Under the pieces are notes generated by a model, which saw only the letters and a list, made by a program, of their open reading frames with translations, was not told the origin of the DNA and did no database searches. From the NCBI GenBank assembly GCA_035493495.1, contig DATJIG010000201.1:1-8870 (forward strand): 8,870 nucleotides of DNA, read 5' to 3'. This document shows positions 1-6,167 of this stretch, one piece after another (the stretch's first letter is position 1; every line of letters begins with the position of its first letter). A program made the position numbers and the translations under genes. The DNA is from DATJIG01 sp035493495. Lineage in GTDB: Bacteria; Pseudomonadota; Alphaproteobacteria; SMXQ01.

Positions 1-33
1 AAGGCCGGGCATGAAGAAAACGAAAACTCGTGG

Positions 34-55
34 ATCCTCGCCCTTGGGCGAGGAT
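34..55 (-). terminator. Palindrome after the lysyl-tRNA synthetase gene; probable terminator and dispersed repeat
   Basis: A perfect inverted repeat with 9-bp arms (34-42 and 47-55) and a 4-base loop begins 18 bases past the synthetase stop. Read on the minus strand, it is followed after a few bases by the T-rich stretch GAGTTTTCGTTTTC, so it can work as an intrinsic terminator. The context, GTCATCCTCG...CGAGGATCCAC, resembles short palindromes scattered through many alphaproteobacterial intergenic regions. The hairpin is seen directly. Membership of a repeat family is from memory and needs a genome-wide search. Confidence 0.65.
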
Positions 56-72
56 GACGAAAAGAAGCGCCC

Positions 73-1689
73 CTACGCGCTGGCGCCTTCGGGGATCAGC
101 TCGCCGGCGTTGGCCCTGGCGATCAGCGCGATGGTCTCGGGGATGCCGTAGACGGCGATGAACGAGCCCATACGCGGGCCCTGCGACTGGCCGAGCAGCA
201 CCTCGTAGAGCGCCTGGAACCATGCCTTGAGATCGGGGAACGAATGGCGCTTGCCGACCTCGTAGACCTGGGTCTGGATCTCCTCAGCCGTGGCGTCCTT
301 GGGCAGCGACTGGAGCGTCGCCGCGAGGTCGTCGAAGGCGTGGCGCTCGATCTCGGTCGGCGCGCGGAAGCGCCGCGTCGGCTTCACGAAGTCGTTGTAG
401 TAGGCAATCGCGTAGCCGACGAGCCGATCGAGGATCGGCGCGGTCGCGGGCGTCGCCGTCGGTGCGTAGCGGCTGATGAAGCCCCACAGCACGCTCTTGT
501 CCTCGGCCTGGCACACCGATGCGAGATTGAGGAGCACGTTGAACGTGAGGTGCGCCTCGGGCTGCGGCGGCGTGCCCGAGTGGATGTGCCACACCGGATT
601 CTGCAACCGCTTCGCCGGATCCTCGTTCGAGAACTTCTCGAGAAACGTCAGGTAGTCGTCGACGTGGCGGGGGATGACATCGAAGTAGAGGCGCTTCGCG
701 CTCTTCGGCGAATTGAACATGAAGAGCGAGAGCGATTCCGGCGGCGCGTAGCGCAGCCACTCCTCAACCGACAGCCCGTTGCCCTTCGACTTCGAGATCT
801 TCTCGCCCTTGTCGTCGAGGAACAGCTCGTAGTTGAAGCCCTCGGGTGGGCGGCCGCCGAGGATCTTGCAGATCTTCGAGGCAAGCTTGACCGAATCGAT
901 CAGGTCCTTGCCCGACATCTCGTAGTCGACCTCGAACGCGGTCCAGCGCATCGCCCAGTCGGGCTTCCACTGGAGCTTGCACGCGCCGCCGAGGATCGAC
1001 GTCGTGTATTCCTTGCCGGTGTCGGGGTCGTCCCAGGTGACGGTCGCGGCGGCGACGTCGCGGCGCTTGATCGGAACCTGCATGACGATGCCGGTCTCGG
1101 GATGCACCGGCAGGAACGGCGAGTAGGTCGCCTGACGCTCGGAGCCGAGCGACGGCAGCATCACCGCCATCACCTCGTCGTAGTGGGCGAGCACCTTCTT
1201 CAGGGTCTCGTCGAACACGCCCGCCTTGTAGCACTCGGTCGCGCTGCGGAATTCGTACTCGAAGCCGAAGGTGTCGAGGAACGAGCGCAGGCGCGCGTTG
1301 TTGTGCTGGCCGAACGACGGATGGGTGCCGAACGGATCGGGAATCGACGTCAGCGGCTTGCCGAGGTGCGGCGCGATGATCTCCTTGTTCGGCACGTTGT
1401 CGGGCACGCGACGCAGCCCGTCCATGTCGTCGGAGAACGCGACCAGCCTGGTCGGGATGTCGGAGAGCAGCCGGAAGGCATTGCGCACCATGGTCGTGCG
1501 CGCGACCTCGCCGAAGGTGCCGATGTGCGGCAGGCCCGACGGACCGTAGCCGGTCTCGAACAGCACGTAGCCCTTGGCCGGCGCCTTGCCGCCGACGCGC
1601 GCCAGCACCTTGCGCGCCTCCTCGAACGGCCAGGCGTTGCACTTCTCGGCGAGCGCGCGAAGTTCGGCGGGAACGGGGCTGGGAATCAC
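73..1689 (-). CDS. lysK: Lysine--tRNA ligase, class I
   Basis: This enzyme charges tRNA-Lys with lysine in the cytoplasm, using ATP. It is the class I type, unrelated to the usual bacterial class II LysRS, and is also named lysS in some annotations. The Rossmann-fold signature HIGT sits at about residues 55-58, within GPSGLPHIGTFGEV. The second ATP motif, KISKSKGN (the KMSKS loop), is at about 297-304. The alpha-helical anticodon-binding region fills the C-terminal third. An ATG at 1767 would give 564 residues, but it lies upstream of a good promoter (-35 at 1752-1747, -10 at 1729-1724, transcript start near 1717). I therefore choose the GTG at 1689, which gives 538 residues, a usual family length, beginning VIPSPVPAELRALAEK. 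The Shine-Dalgarno sequence before this GTG is weak (a GAG about 4 bases upstream). It is the third gene in a minus-strand run but has its own promoter. Function is near certain; the start is inferred. Confidence 0.96.
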   Translation of the reverse strand: MIPSPVPAELRALAEKCNAWPFEEARKVLARVGGKAPAKGYVLFETGYGPSGLPHIGTFGEVARTTMVRNAFRLLSDIPTRLVAFSDDMDGLRRVPDNVPNKEIIAPHLGKPLTSIPDPFGTHPSFGQHNNARLRSFLDTFGFEYEFRSATECYKAGVFDETLKKVLAHYDEVMAVMLPSLGSERQATYSPFLPVHPETGIVMQVPIKRRDVAAATVTWDDPDTGKEYTTSILGGACKLQWKPDWAMRWTAFEVDYEMSGKDLIDSVKLASKICKILGGRPPEGFNYELFLDDKGEKISKSKGNGLSVEEWLRYAPPESLSLFMFNSPKSAKRLYFDVIPRHVDDYLTFLEKFSNEDPAKRLQNPVWHIHSGTPPQPEAHLTFNVLLNLASVCQAEDKSVLWGFISRYAPTATPATAPILDRLVGYAIAYYNDFVKPTRRFRAPTEIERHAFDDLAATLQSLPKDATAEEIQTQVYEVGKRHSFPDLKAWFQALYEVLLGQSQGPRMGSFIAVYGIPETIALIARANAGELIPEGASA

Positions 1690-1723
1690 GGTTTCTCGGC
1701 CATCAGCTTCGGAAAGATCGCCG

Positions 1724-1752
1724 AAGCTAGGGCCGCCGGCGGCAGGCGTCAA
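1724..1752 (-). promoter_or_regulatory. Sigma-70-type promoter of the lysyl-tRNA synthetase gene
   Basis: On the minus strand, TTGACG (1752-1747) is separated by exactly 17 bases from TAGCTT (1729-1724). Transcription would start near 1717 and leave a leader of about 27 bases before the GTG at 1689. The same element pair occurs at 3641-3612 ahead of another minus-strand gene, with similar bases around the -10 box. That repeat makes a chance match unlikely. The promoter lies in the 98-base gap after the tail of the DUF1232 gene, and part of it overlaps the extended synthetase reading frame. Confidence 0.7.
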
Positions 1753-1787
1753 CGGCGCCGGGCGCATGGCCGGTCACCGAAGGCCGC

Positions 1788-1913
1788 TCAATCCGCCGCG
1801 ATCAGGTCGTAGGCGAACCAGGCCGCGAGCACGACGGAAACCAGCCAGATGGCGATGATCATCGCGCCGGCGGTGCGGCTCACGGGCCGGTCCTGGGCGG
1901 CGCTCGCCAACTC
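1788..1913 (-). pseudogene. Out-of-frame C-terminal tail of the small DUF1232 protein
   Basis: Just past the ATG codon at 1915-1913, a different reading frame carries ELASAAQDRPVSRTAGAMII and then a hydrophobic stretch (AIWLVSVVLAAWFAYDLI), ending in TGA at 1790-1788. From memory, this is how alphaproteobacterial YkvA-type proteins end: a polar AAQDRPVSR linker and a short C-terminal membrane helix. The tail has no start codon or ribosome site of its own and only makes sense joined to the frame at 1880-2158. One lost base (for example ATGGAG becoming ATGAG) would restore a protein of about 123 residues. I see no slippery heptamer, so programmed frameshifting is unlikely. A sequencing or assembly error is as likely as a real mutation. 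Confidence 0.7.
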
Positions 1914-2158
1914 ATGATCTCCGGCGGAATCAGCTTGATGACCATGAGGATGCCGAGCGGGACGATGATCACGTCGTCGAGGTAGCCCACCACCGGAATG
2001 AAATCCGGAATCAGGTCGATCGGCGACAGCGCGTACCCCGCGACGAAGATCGCCAGCGCCTTGGCGTACCACGGCACCCGCGGGTCGCGACTGGCGAGAT
2101 ACAGGGCATGGACATCGCGCTTGATGCTGCGCGCCCAGCTTTTCCAGGTGTTGAGCAT
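1880..2158 (-). CDS. YkvA/DUF1232 family small membrane protein, frameshifted near its C-terminus
   Basis: The protein reads 92 residues as it stands. The DUF1232 core covers about residues 22-75, with SRDPRVPWYAKALAI, then SPIDLIPDFIPVVGYLDD and a hydrophobic segment. The SP-x-DLIPD...G-x-LDD signature defines this family, whose biochemical role is not established. Only the last ten residues (SWRAPPRTGP) look foreign; the expected tail continues in another frame to 1788 (see that entry). GGGA sits 7 bases before the ATG and serves as the ribosome site. The gene begins 49 bases after the stop of the DUF1232-methyltransferase fusion. I see no convincing promoter in that gap, so the two are probably co-transcribed. 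The two DUF1232 domains share RDxRxPW and DLIPDxxPVxGxLDD, which suggests local duplication. Its function as a protein is uncertain if the frameshift is real. Confidence 0.85.
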   Translation of the reverse strand: MLNTWKSWARSIKRDVHALYLASRDPRVPWYAKALAIFVAGYALSPIDLIPDFIPVVGYLDDVIIVPLGILMVIKLIPPEIMSWRAPPRTGP

Positions 2159-2207
2159 TACGAAATCCCAGGAACGGTAAGCGCCGCCCTGTCCGTCGAT
2201 CGCAAGG

Positions 2208-3506
2208 TCACCGACCGGTAATCCTGACGGCGACGTGGCCGTTCTTCGCGGTCAGGCCGATGTACTCATATGCGACGCCGCGCGCTTCGACGAACTCCTG
2301 AAAGGCGCGGAATTCATGTTCCTGCCAGTTGGGATAATTGAAGTACTCGTCGAACACGATGACCGTCCCGGGCGCGATCCTGTCGGCGAGGAGGTCGAAT
2401 ACGGTCTTCGTCGACGAATATATGTCGCAGTCGACGTGAACGAACGCCGCCGGTCCCGTCGTCTCGTCTAGGAATTCGGCGAGCGAGTCCGAAAACCATC
2501 CGACGTGCAGCTTCACGTTGGGCTCCACCTTGGGCAGCTTGCCTTTGAGCGAGAACTTGCCGCGCTTCTCGAACGTGCCATGCCAGTCCTCCGGCAGGCC
2601 CTCGAAAGAATCGAAGCCGTGGACCGTGCGCCGGGTGCGGGTGGCGAGAAGATTGATGCTGGCCCCCTTCTCCACCCCGAATTCCAGGACCAGGCCGTCC
2701 TCCGGCGCGAACGCGAGAGCGTATTCGAGCAACGCCCAGCGATCGGGCATCAGCATCGCTCGCCGCATCTTGTGCTGAATGTACTCGACGCTCGAACGCT
2801 TGGCCTCGAGCTGGAGGTCCAACAGGAGATTGCGCGAGTAGTATTTGAGGGCGAAGCGGTTGAACAGCCGCTCGCTGAACGAAAGCCGCCGCCGGGGAAT
2901 GCGCCGCTTCCGCGACGCGGCTCTTGCGCTGGTTCCAGCCGCCGGAACCAGCGCGAACTCCACCAGCATGATGCCTGCGACGAGGACCAGGGCCCCGGCC
3001 GCAAGAAGGATCAGCCGCCGGTCCACCAGCACGCTCAGCGAGCTGTCGAACAGGAATTGCAGGAGCAATTCGGCCGCCAGAATTCCCGCCAGCACCTGCG
3101 CGATCATCCGACTAAAGCTGTAGACCTTGTGAAGCGGTTCCGACGCGCCGCCGGATGCCGCGCCATCGAACGCCGCCGCCAGCGGGAACAGGCGCGCTCC
3201 GTTGTCCGACAACGCGTCGATCCGGGCCGAGTAATCGGAAACGATATGCGATGGGATCGATTTCGCGGCGACGAGCGCGCCAAGCCCGAGAATGCCCGCA
3301 TCGTCGAGCCAGCCGAACACGGGAACCGAATCGGGTATGAGGTCGAAGGGAGCGAAGAAATAGACAACGCCGATTGCCGCCAGCGCCCGCGTGAACCATG
3401 GCAGCCGCCGATCCCGTGACGTGAGCATCAGCAGGCACAGCCACCGTTCGACGCGCACCGCCATTCGGAGCGACCACGCGGACAGTCCCTGAAGCACGGC
3501 CTTCAT
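2208..3506 (-). CDS. DUF1232 membrane domain fused to a TylF/macrocin-type SAM-dependent methyltransferase
   Basis: This 432-residue protein has two parts. Residues about 30-85 are a DUF1232 (YkvA) domain (RDRRLPWFTRALA, FAPFDLIPDSVPVFGWLDD). Two further hydrophobic segments follow at about 132-153 and 163-188. A basic linker comes next (about 194-212, SRKRRIPRRR). Residues about 235-430 are a class I methyltransferase of the TylF type: SAM-binding LEFGVEKGAS at 274-283, HGFDSFEGLPEDW at 296-308, the acidic VHVDCDIYSST at 357-367, and FDEYFNYPNW at 385-394. TylF relatives O-methylate sugars in antibiotics and glycans using SAM and a metal ion; the acceptor here is unknown. The catalytic domain is probably membrane-tethered on the cytoplasmic side. 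I chose the ATG at 3506 because GGGAG stands 6 to 7 bases upstream; a TTG at 3530 would add eight residues and has no clear ribosome site. It has its own promoter and is followed by a second DUF1232 gene. Confidence 0.9.
   Translation of the reverse strand: MKAVLQGLSAWSLRMAVRVERWLCLLMLTSRDRRLPWFTRALAAIGVVYFFAPFDLIPDSVPVFGWLDDAGILGLGALVAAKSIPSHIVSDYSARIDALSDNGARLFPLAAAFDGAASGGASEPLHKVYSFSRMIAQVLAGILAAELLLQFLFDSSLSVLVDRRLILLAAGALVLVAGIMLVEFALVPAAGTSARAASRKRRIPRRRLSFSERLFNRFALKYYSRNLLLDLQLEAKRSSVEYIQHKMRRAMLMPDRWALLEYALAFAPEDGLVLEFGVEKGASINLLATRTRRTVHGFDSFEGLPEDWHGTFEKRGKFSLKGKLPKVEPNVKLHVGWFSDSLAEFLDETTGPAAFVHVDCDIYSSTKTVFDLLADRIAPGTVIVFDEYFNYPNWQEHEFRAFQEFVEARGVAYEYIGLTAKNGHVAVRITGR
2926..2954. 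repeat. Perfect 11-bp inverted repeat inside the fusion gene
   Basis: GCGCTGGTTCC (2926-2936) and its exact reverse complement (2944-2954) flank a 7-base loop inside the coding region. They encode about residues 185-194 (ALVPAAGTSA), exactly where the membrane part ends and the basic linker to the methyltransferase begins. No T-run follows on either strand, so it does not look like a standard terminator. The repeat is certain; any role is not. Confidence 0.6.
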
Positions 3507-3530
3507 CGCAATCTCCCTGCGCCAACGCAA

Positions 3531-3809
3531 TTCCGAGGCGGCGTTCGCCCCTGCGAAACCGCGATGCTTCCGCCACGCTTCAGCAACGAAGGCCCGCGGA
3601 AAGACCGTCGAAAGCTAGGGCCGCGGCAACCCCGGCGTCAACGGACGCGGCTCCCAGGCCACCGTGCGGGATCCACCCGCCCCCGACCGCGACGTCCGCA
3701 ACGGCGACTCTGCCGCGACAAAATGGCGCTACCGGTAAACGGCATGAGGGCCAATACTGACGTCGCCTGACGCGTCCTTGAGATCGTCAGCCATCCGTCC
3801 GGTGCCGCT
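3531..3809. other. Divergent intergenic region between the fusion gene and the DedA gene
   Basis: These 279 bases hold the minus-strand promoter and leader described above. On the plus strand I find no convincing promoter or strong ribosome site for the DedA gene, nor a credible small gene. A 68-codon plus-strand frame at 3564-3770 is arginine- and proline-rich and looks like GC-rich noise. GCGGG-ATCCA-CCCGC at about 3666-3680 is a small hairpin of unknown meaning. Confidence 0.5.
3612..3641 (-). promoter_or_regulatory. Sigma-70-type promoter of the DUF1232-methyltransferase gene
   Basis: On the minus strand, TTGACG (3641-3636) is separated by 18 bases from TAGCTT (3617-3612). The start site would be near 3605, with a leader of about 100 bases to the ATG at 3506. 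The -35 and -10 boxes are identical to those before the lysyl-tRNA synthetase gene. The flanks also match closely: GGCCCTAGCTTTCGACGGTC here and GGCCCTAGCTTCGGCGATC there. Confidence 0.65.
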
Positions 3810-4742
3810 ATGCCCGACGTCGTATTCCTGATTCAGCACTACGGCGTGCCCGTCGTGTTCCTCAACGTGCTGCTCGCGTACCTGGGCCTGCCGCTGCCGA
3901 TCTACCCGACGCTGCTGCTCGCGGGAGCGCTGACGGCCTCGGGCGCGGGCTCGGTGTGGCTGGTGATCGCCGCGGCGACGGCCGGCGCCGTCATCGCCGA
4001 CGGAATCTGGTTCGTCGCCGGTCGCCATTACGGGCGCCGGGCGCTGGCCCTTGTCTGCAAGGTCAGCCTCTCGCCCGATTCCTGCGTGCGGCGCACCGAA
4101 TCGGCGTTCTCGCGCACCGGCCCGTGGACGCTGCTGTTCGCCAAGTTCCTGCCAGGTCTGAGCTACGTGTCGGTCGCCCTGTGCGGCGCGACCGGCGTGC
4201 GCGCGTCGCTGTTCATCCTCGCCGACGCGATCGGCGCGGCGCTCTACGTCGCCCTCGCGGTGGCGCTCGGCTGGCTGTTCCGCGACGCCATCGACGCCGT
4301 CGTGAGCACGCTGGTTCAGCTCGGCGCCTACGGCGTGGTCCTGGTCGTCGCGGCGCTCGGCGCGTATCTGGCGATCCGCTGGATCGAGCGCCGGCTGTTC
4401 ATCCGCCGCCTGCGCATGGACCGCATCTCGGTCGAGGAGCTCGCCGAGATGATCGACCGCGGCGAGGCGCCGGTGATCCTCGACGTGCGCTCGGCCGACC
4501 TGCGCCTCAGCGAAGGCATGATCCCCGGCTCGATCGCGGCCGGCATCCTCGAAGCCCCGACCGCGCTCAAGGGGCATTCGCTGACCGTCGAGGTTGTCGT
4601 CTACTGCTCGTGCCCGAACGAGGCATCGGCGGCAATGGCGGCGATGCACCTGAAGCGCGCGGGCTTCAGGCGGATTCGGCCGCTGCTCGGCGGCATCGAG
4701 GCGTGGAGCGCGGCCGGGCGGCCGATCGAGCTTGGCGCATAG
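3810..4742 (+). CDS. DedA-family (VTT domain) membrane protein with C-terminal rhodanese domain
   Basis: The protein has 310 residues. Residues about 10-195 form a DedA/SNARE-associated (VTT) domain with several hydrophobic helices and the family-like motif FAKFLPGLSYVS at 110-121. DedA proteins sit in the inner membrane; some relatives act in lipid carrier recycling, proton-coupled transport or envelope homeostasis. Residues about 205-308 form a rhodanese domain: RISVEELAEMI, VILDVRSADL (222-231), the active-site strand VVVYCSCPNEAS with likely catalytic Cys266, and LLGGIEAWSAAGRPIE at the end. Rhodanese domains carry a persulfide on the cysteine and pass sulfur on, as in GlpE. The DedA-rhodanese architecture recurs in proteobacteria, so it is not a private fusion. 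The ATG at 3810 fits the family N-terminus, but the ribosome site before it is weak. The gene is alone on its strand and ends at a shared terminator. The sulfur acceptor is unknown. Confidence 0.93.
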   Translation: MPDVVFLIQHYGVPVVFLNVLLAYLGLPLPIYPTLLLAGALTASGAGSVWLVIAAATAGAVIADGIWFVAGRHYGRRALALVCKVSLSPDSCVRRTESAFSRTGPWTLLFAKFLPGLSYVSVALCGATGVRASLFILADAIGAALYVALAVALGWLFRDAIDAVVSTLVQLGAYGVVLVVAALGAYLAIRWIERRLFIRRLRMDRISVEELAEMIDRGEAPVILDVRSADLRLSEGMIPGSIAAGILEAPTALKGHSLTVEVVVYCSCPNEASAAMAAMHLKRAGFRRIRPLLGGIEAWSAAGRPIELGA

Positions 4743-4769
4743 TCTCCAGCGCACCATCCGCGCAAACGA

Positions 4770-4799
4770 AAAGCCCGTCGCCAACCGGCGACGGGCTTT
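4770..4799. terminator. Bidirectional intrinsic terminator between convergent genes
   Basis: A perfect 13-bp stem is formed by 4770-4782 (AAAGCCCGTCGCC) and 4787-4799, with loop AACC. The ten inner base pairs are GC-rich, and the A-run on one side pairs with the T-run on the other. This gives a U-tract in both directions (CTTTCCTTCT on plus, CTTTTCG on minus). It lies 27 bases past the DedA stop and 22 bases past the stop of the convergent binding-protein gene, so it should end both transcripts. Confidence 0.92.
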
Positions 4800-4821
4800 C
4801 CTTCTGTCGGAGCGCTGCCGG

Positions 4822-5868
4822 CTAGTTGACTGCGCTCAGCTCCTTTGCGCGGTCGATCGCCGCTTGCGGGAAGCTCAGGATGCGCTCGACCATTGCCGCG
4901 ATCTCCTCGCCCGGCATCGGCTCGATCTCAACGTTGAGCTTCTTCGCCTCGGCGACGAACGCGGGATCGGTCATCGTCGCATTGAACGCCGCGCGCAGCG
5001 CTTTGAGGCGATCGGCCGGCAGGCCCGGCGGCGCCAGCATCGGCCACGCCGCCGCCTGCGGCGCGAAGATCAGCTCCAGCGCCTGGCGGTCGAGATCGGT
5101 CTTGGCGTAGTCCATGATGAACGGCGTGTTCGGCAGGTCGGGCGCCTTCTTCAGCGCCATCTGCAGGATGACGTTGATCTTCTTCTGCTCGAGCCAGTCG
5201 CGCGAGCGCACCTTGATGCTGCCCCACGACCAGCCAAAGCGGCCGTCGACCTCGCCCTTCTCCATCGCCATGGTCACATCGTTGCCGCCGGGATAGCCGG
5301 TGACGATCTTGATCTTGGCGGGCGTGAGGCGCTTGGTCAGCGTCGGAAAGCGCGCGGTGTCGTCGGTCTGGCCGGTCGAGCCGACCGTGACCTCATGGGT
5401 GTAGAGATCCTCGAAGGTCTTCACCGGCGACGTGAACCAGGTGACCGCGACCGACACCTCCGACGAGGTGCTGCCGATCGGGTTGAACCTGGTCGGGTCG
5501 TATTTCTCGCTGATCGGATTGAAGATCGGATCGATCGCATAGCTGCGCGCCACGACACCGACGGCCGTGCCGTCCTTGGGCGACACGTTGTAGAGCGTGA
5601 GGATCGCCCGGATGCTGCCCGACGCCGGCATGTTCTGCGGCACCATCACCGGCTTGCCGGGAATATGGCTCGGCATGTGCCGCGACAGGAGCCGCGCCGT
5701 GATGTCGTAGAGCCCACCCGGCGAATAGCCGATGATTACCTGGATCTGCTTGCCCTTGTAGAAGCTCTCGAGGGACTGCGCGGGCGACTGGGCGTGGGCG
5801 CCGCCCGCGACCATCGTCGCCAACACCGCCGCCAAGCCGATCCCGCCGATCCGTCCGATACCTGCCAT
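4822..5868 (-). CDS. Bug/TctC-family tricarboxylate-type solute-binding protein (divergent from LysR)
   Basis: This is a 348-residue periplasmic binding protein of the Bug (TctC) family, which captures small organic acids or related solutes for tripartite transporters or for signalling. Residues 1-26 form a Sec signal peptide (hydrophobic core ending GGAHA, cleavage before Q27). The mature start, SFYKGKQIQVIIGY, leads into SPGGLYD (49-55), the first ligand-loop region, then PQNMPASGS (77-85) and SPKDGT (96-101). GYPGGNDVTMAMEKGEVDG lies in the second half. The ATG at 5868 is preceded by GGGAG at a 7-base distance. It is divergent from the LysR regulator and shares a subfamily with the second binding protein at 7266-8357. 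No TctA or TctB subunit is nearby, so the partner transporter must be encoded elsewhere. Family assignment is firm; the ligand cannot be read from sequence. Confidence 0.92.
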   Translation of the reverse strand: MAGIGRIGGIGLAAVLATMVAGGAHAQSPAQSLESFYKGKQIQVIIGYSPGGLYDITARLLSRHMPSHIPGKPVMVPQNMPASGSIRAILTLYNVSPKDGTAVGVVARSYAIDPIFNPISEKYDPTRFNPIGSTSSEVSVAVTWFTSPVKTFEDLYTHEVTVGSTGQTDDTARFPTLTKRLTPAKIKIVTGYPGGNDVTMAMEKGEVDGRFGWSWGSIKVRSRDWLEQKKINVILQMALKKAPDLPNTPFIMDYAKTDLDRQALELIFAPQAAAWPMLAPPGLPADRLKALRAAFNATMTDPAFVAEAKKLNVEIEPMPGEEIAAMVERILSFPQAAIDRAKELSAVN

Positions 5869-5888
5869 CGCCTAACTCCCCTGTACGC

Positions 5889-5914
5889 GCGCACGCCGAT
5901 CGTCGGTCGTGCGC
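5889..5914. repeat. Inverted repeat close to the start of the minus-strand binding-protein gene
   Basis: GCGCACG (5889-5895) is the exact reverse complement of CGTGCGC (5908-5914). The middle also contains CCGA...TCGG. The element lies 21-46 bases upstream of the ATG at 5868. It would overlap the transcript start if CATATT at 5924-5919 is the -10 box, so it could be an operator or a leader hairpin. In GC-rich DNA a 7-bp arm pair alone is moderate evidence. Confidence 0.45.
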
Positions 5915-6131
5915 TGACAATATGCGCCGGCAGGGGAACCACAGGATCGACATGCGCTCAGACGCAAGAAGCGCGTGCGTCGCGAAATCGTCGCGCCGCA
6001 CGCGTTTCCTTGCGTCCTGCCGTCTCTGGCCTGTGGCTCCCTGCCGGCCTCCCCGGAATTTCGTTCCGCCGCAGCGCGACGGTGCAACACACGGATAAGC
6101 GAAAATCGTGGACGGCGGAACCGGCGAAACG

Positions 6132-6161
6132 TAAGAATACTGTTGAACACGGATGAACAAT
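6132..6161 (+). repeat. Direct repeat with 10-base period upstream of the LysR gene
   Basis: Three consecutive decamers resemble each other: TAAGAATACT is followed by GTTGAACACG and GATGAACAAT, giving GAATAC, GAACAC and GAACAA at 6135, 6145 and 6155. The spacing is one helical turn, so the copies face the same side of the DNA. They sit 75-100 bases before the LysR start in an AT-richer island. They could bind a regulator or be chance. Confidence 0.35.
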
Positions 6162-6167
6162 AGAACG

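Noticed and set aside
244..1812. A 522-codon plus-strand open frame opposite the lysyl-tRNA synthetase gene
   Set aside because: It is very rich in Arg, Glu, Val and Leu with no recognisable domain, and lies wholly opposite a clear gene. Long antisense frames are expected in GC-rich DNA.
1905..1920. Programmed -1 frameshifting to join the two parts of the small DUF1232 protein
   Set aside because: No X-XXY-YYZ slippery heptamer or following stem-loop is evident at the junction, so mutation or sequence error is more likely.
3564..3770. A 68-codon plus-strand frame in the fusion gene-DedA gap
   Set aside because: It is mostly Arg and Pro, has no clear ribosome site, and overlaps the minus-strand promoter of the fusion gene.
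3729..4784. A 351-codon minus-strand frame opposite the DedA-rhodanese gene
   Set aside because: Shadow composition (Arg, Asp, Gln, His) with no motif; the plus-strand gene is unmistakable.
4732..6156. A 474-codon plus-strand frame opposite the first binding-protein gene
   Set aside because: It is Arg/His/Asp-rich shadow sequence. It runs through the bidirectional terminator and through a real gene on the other strand.
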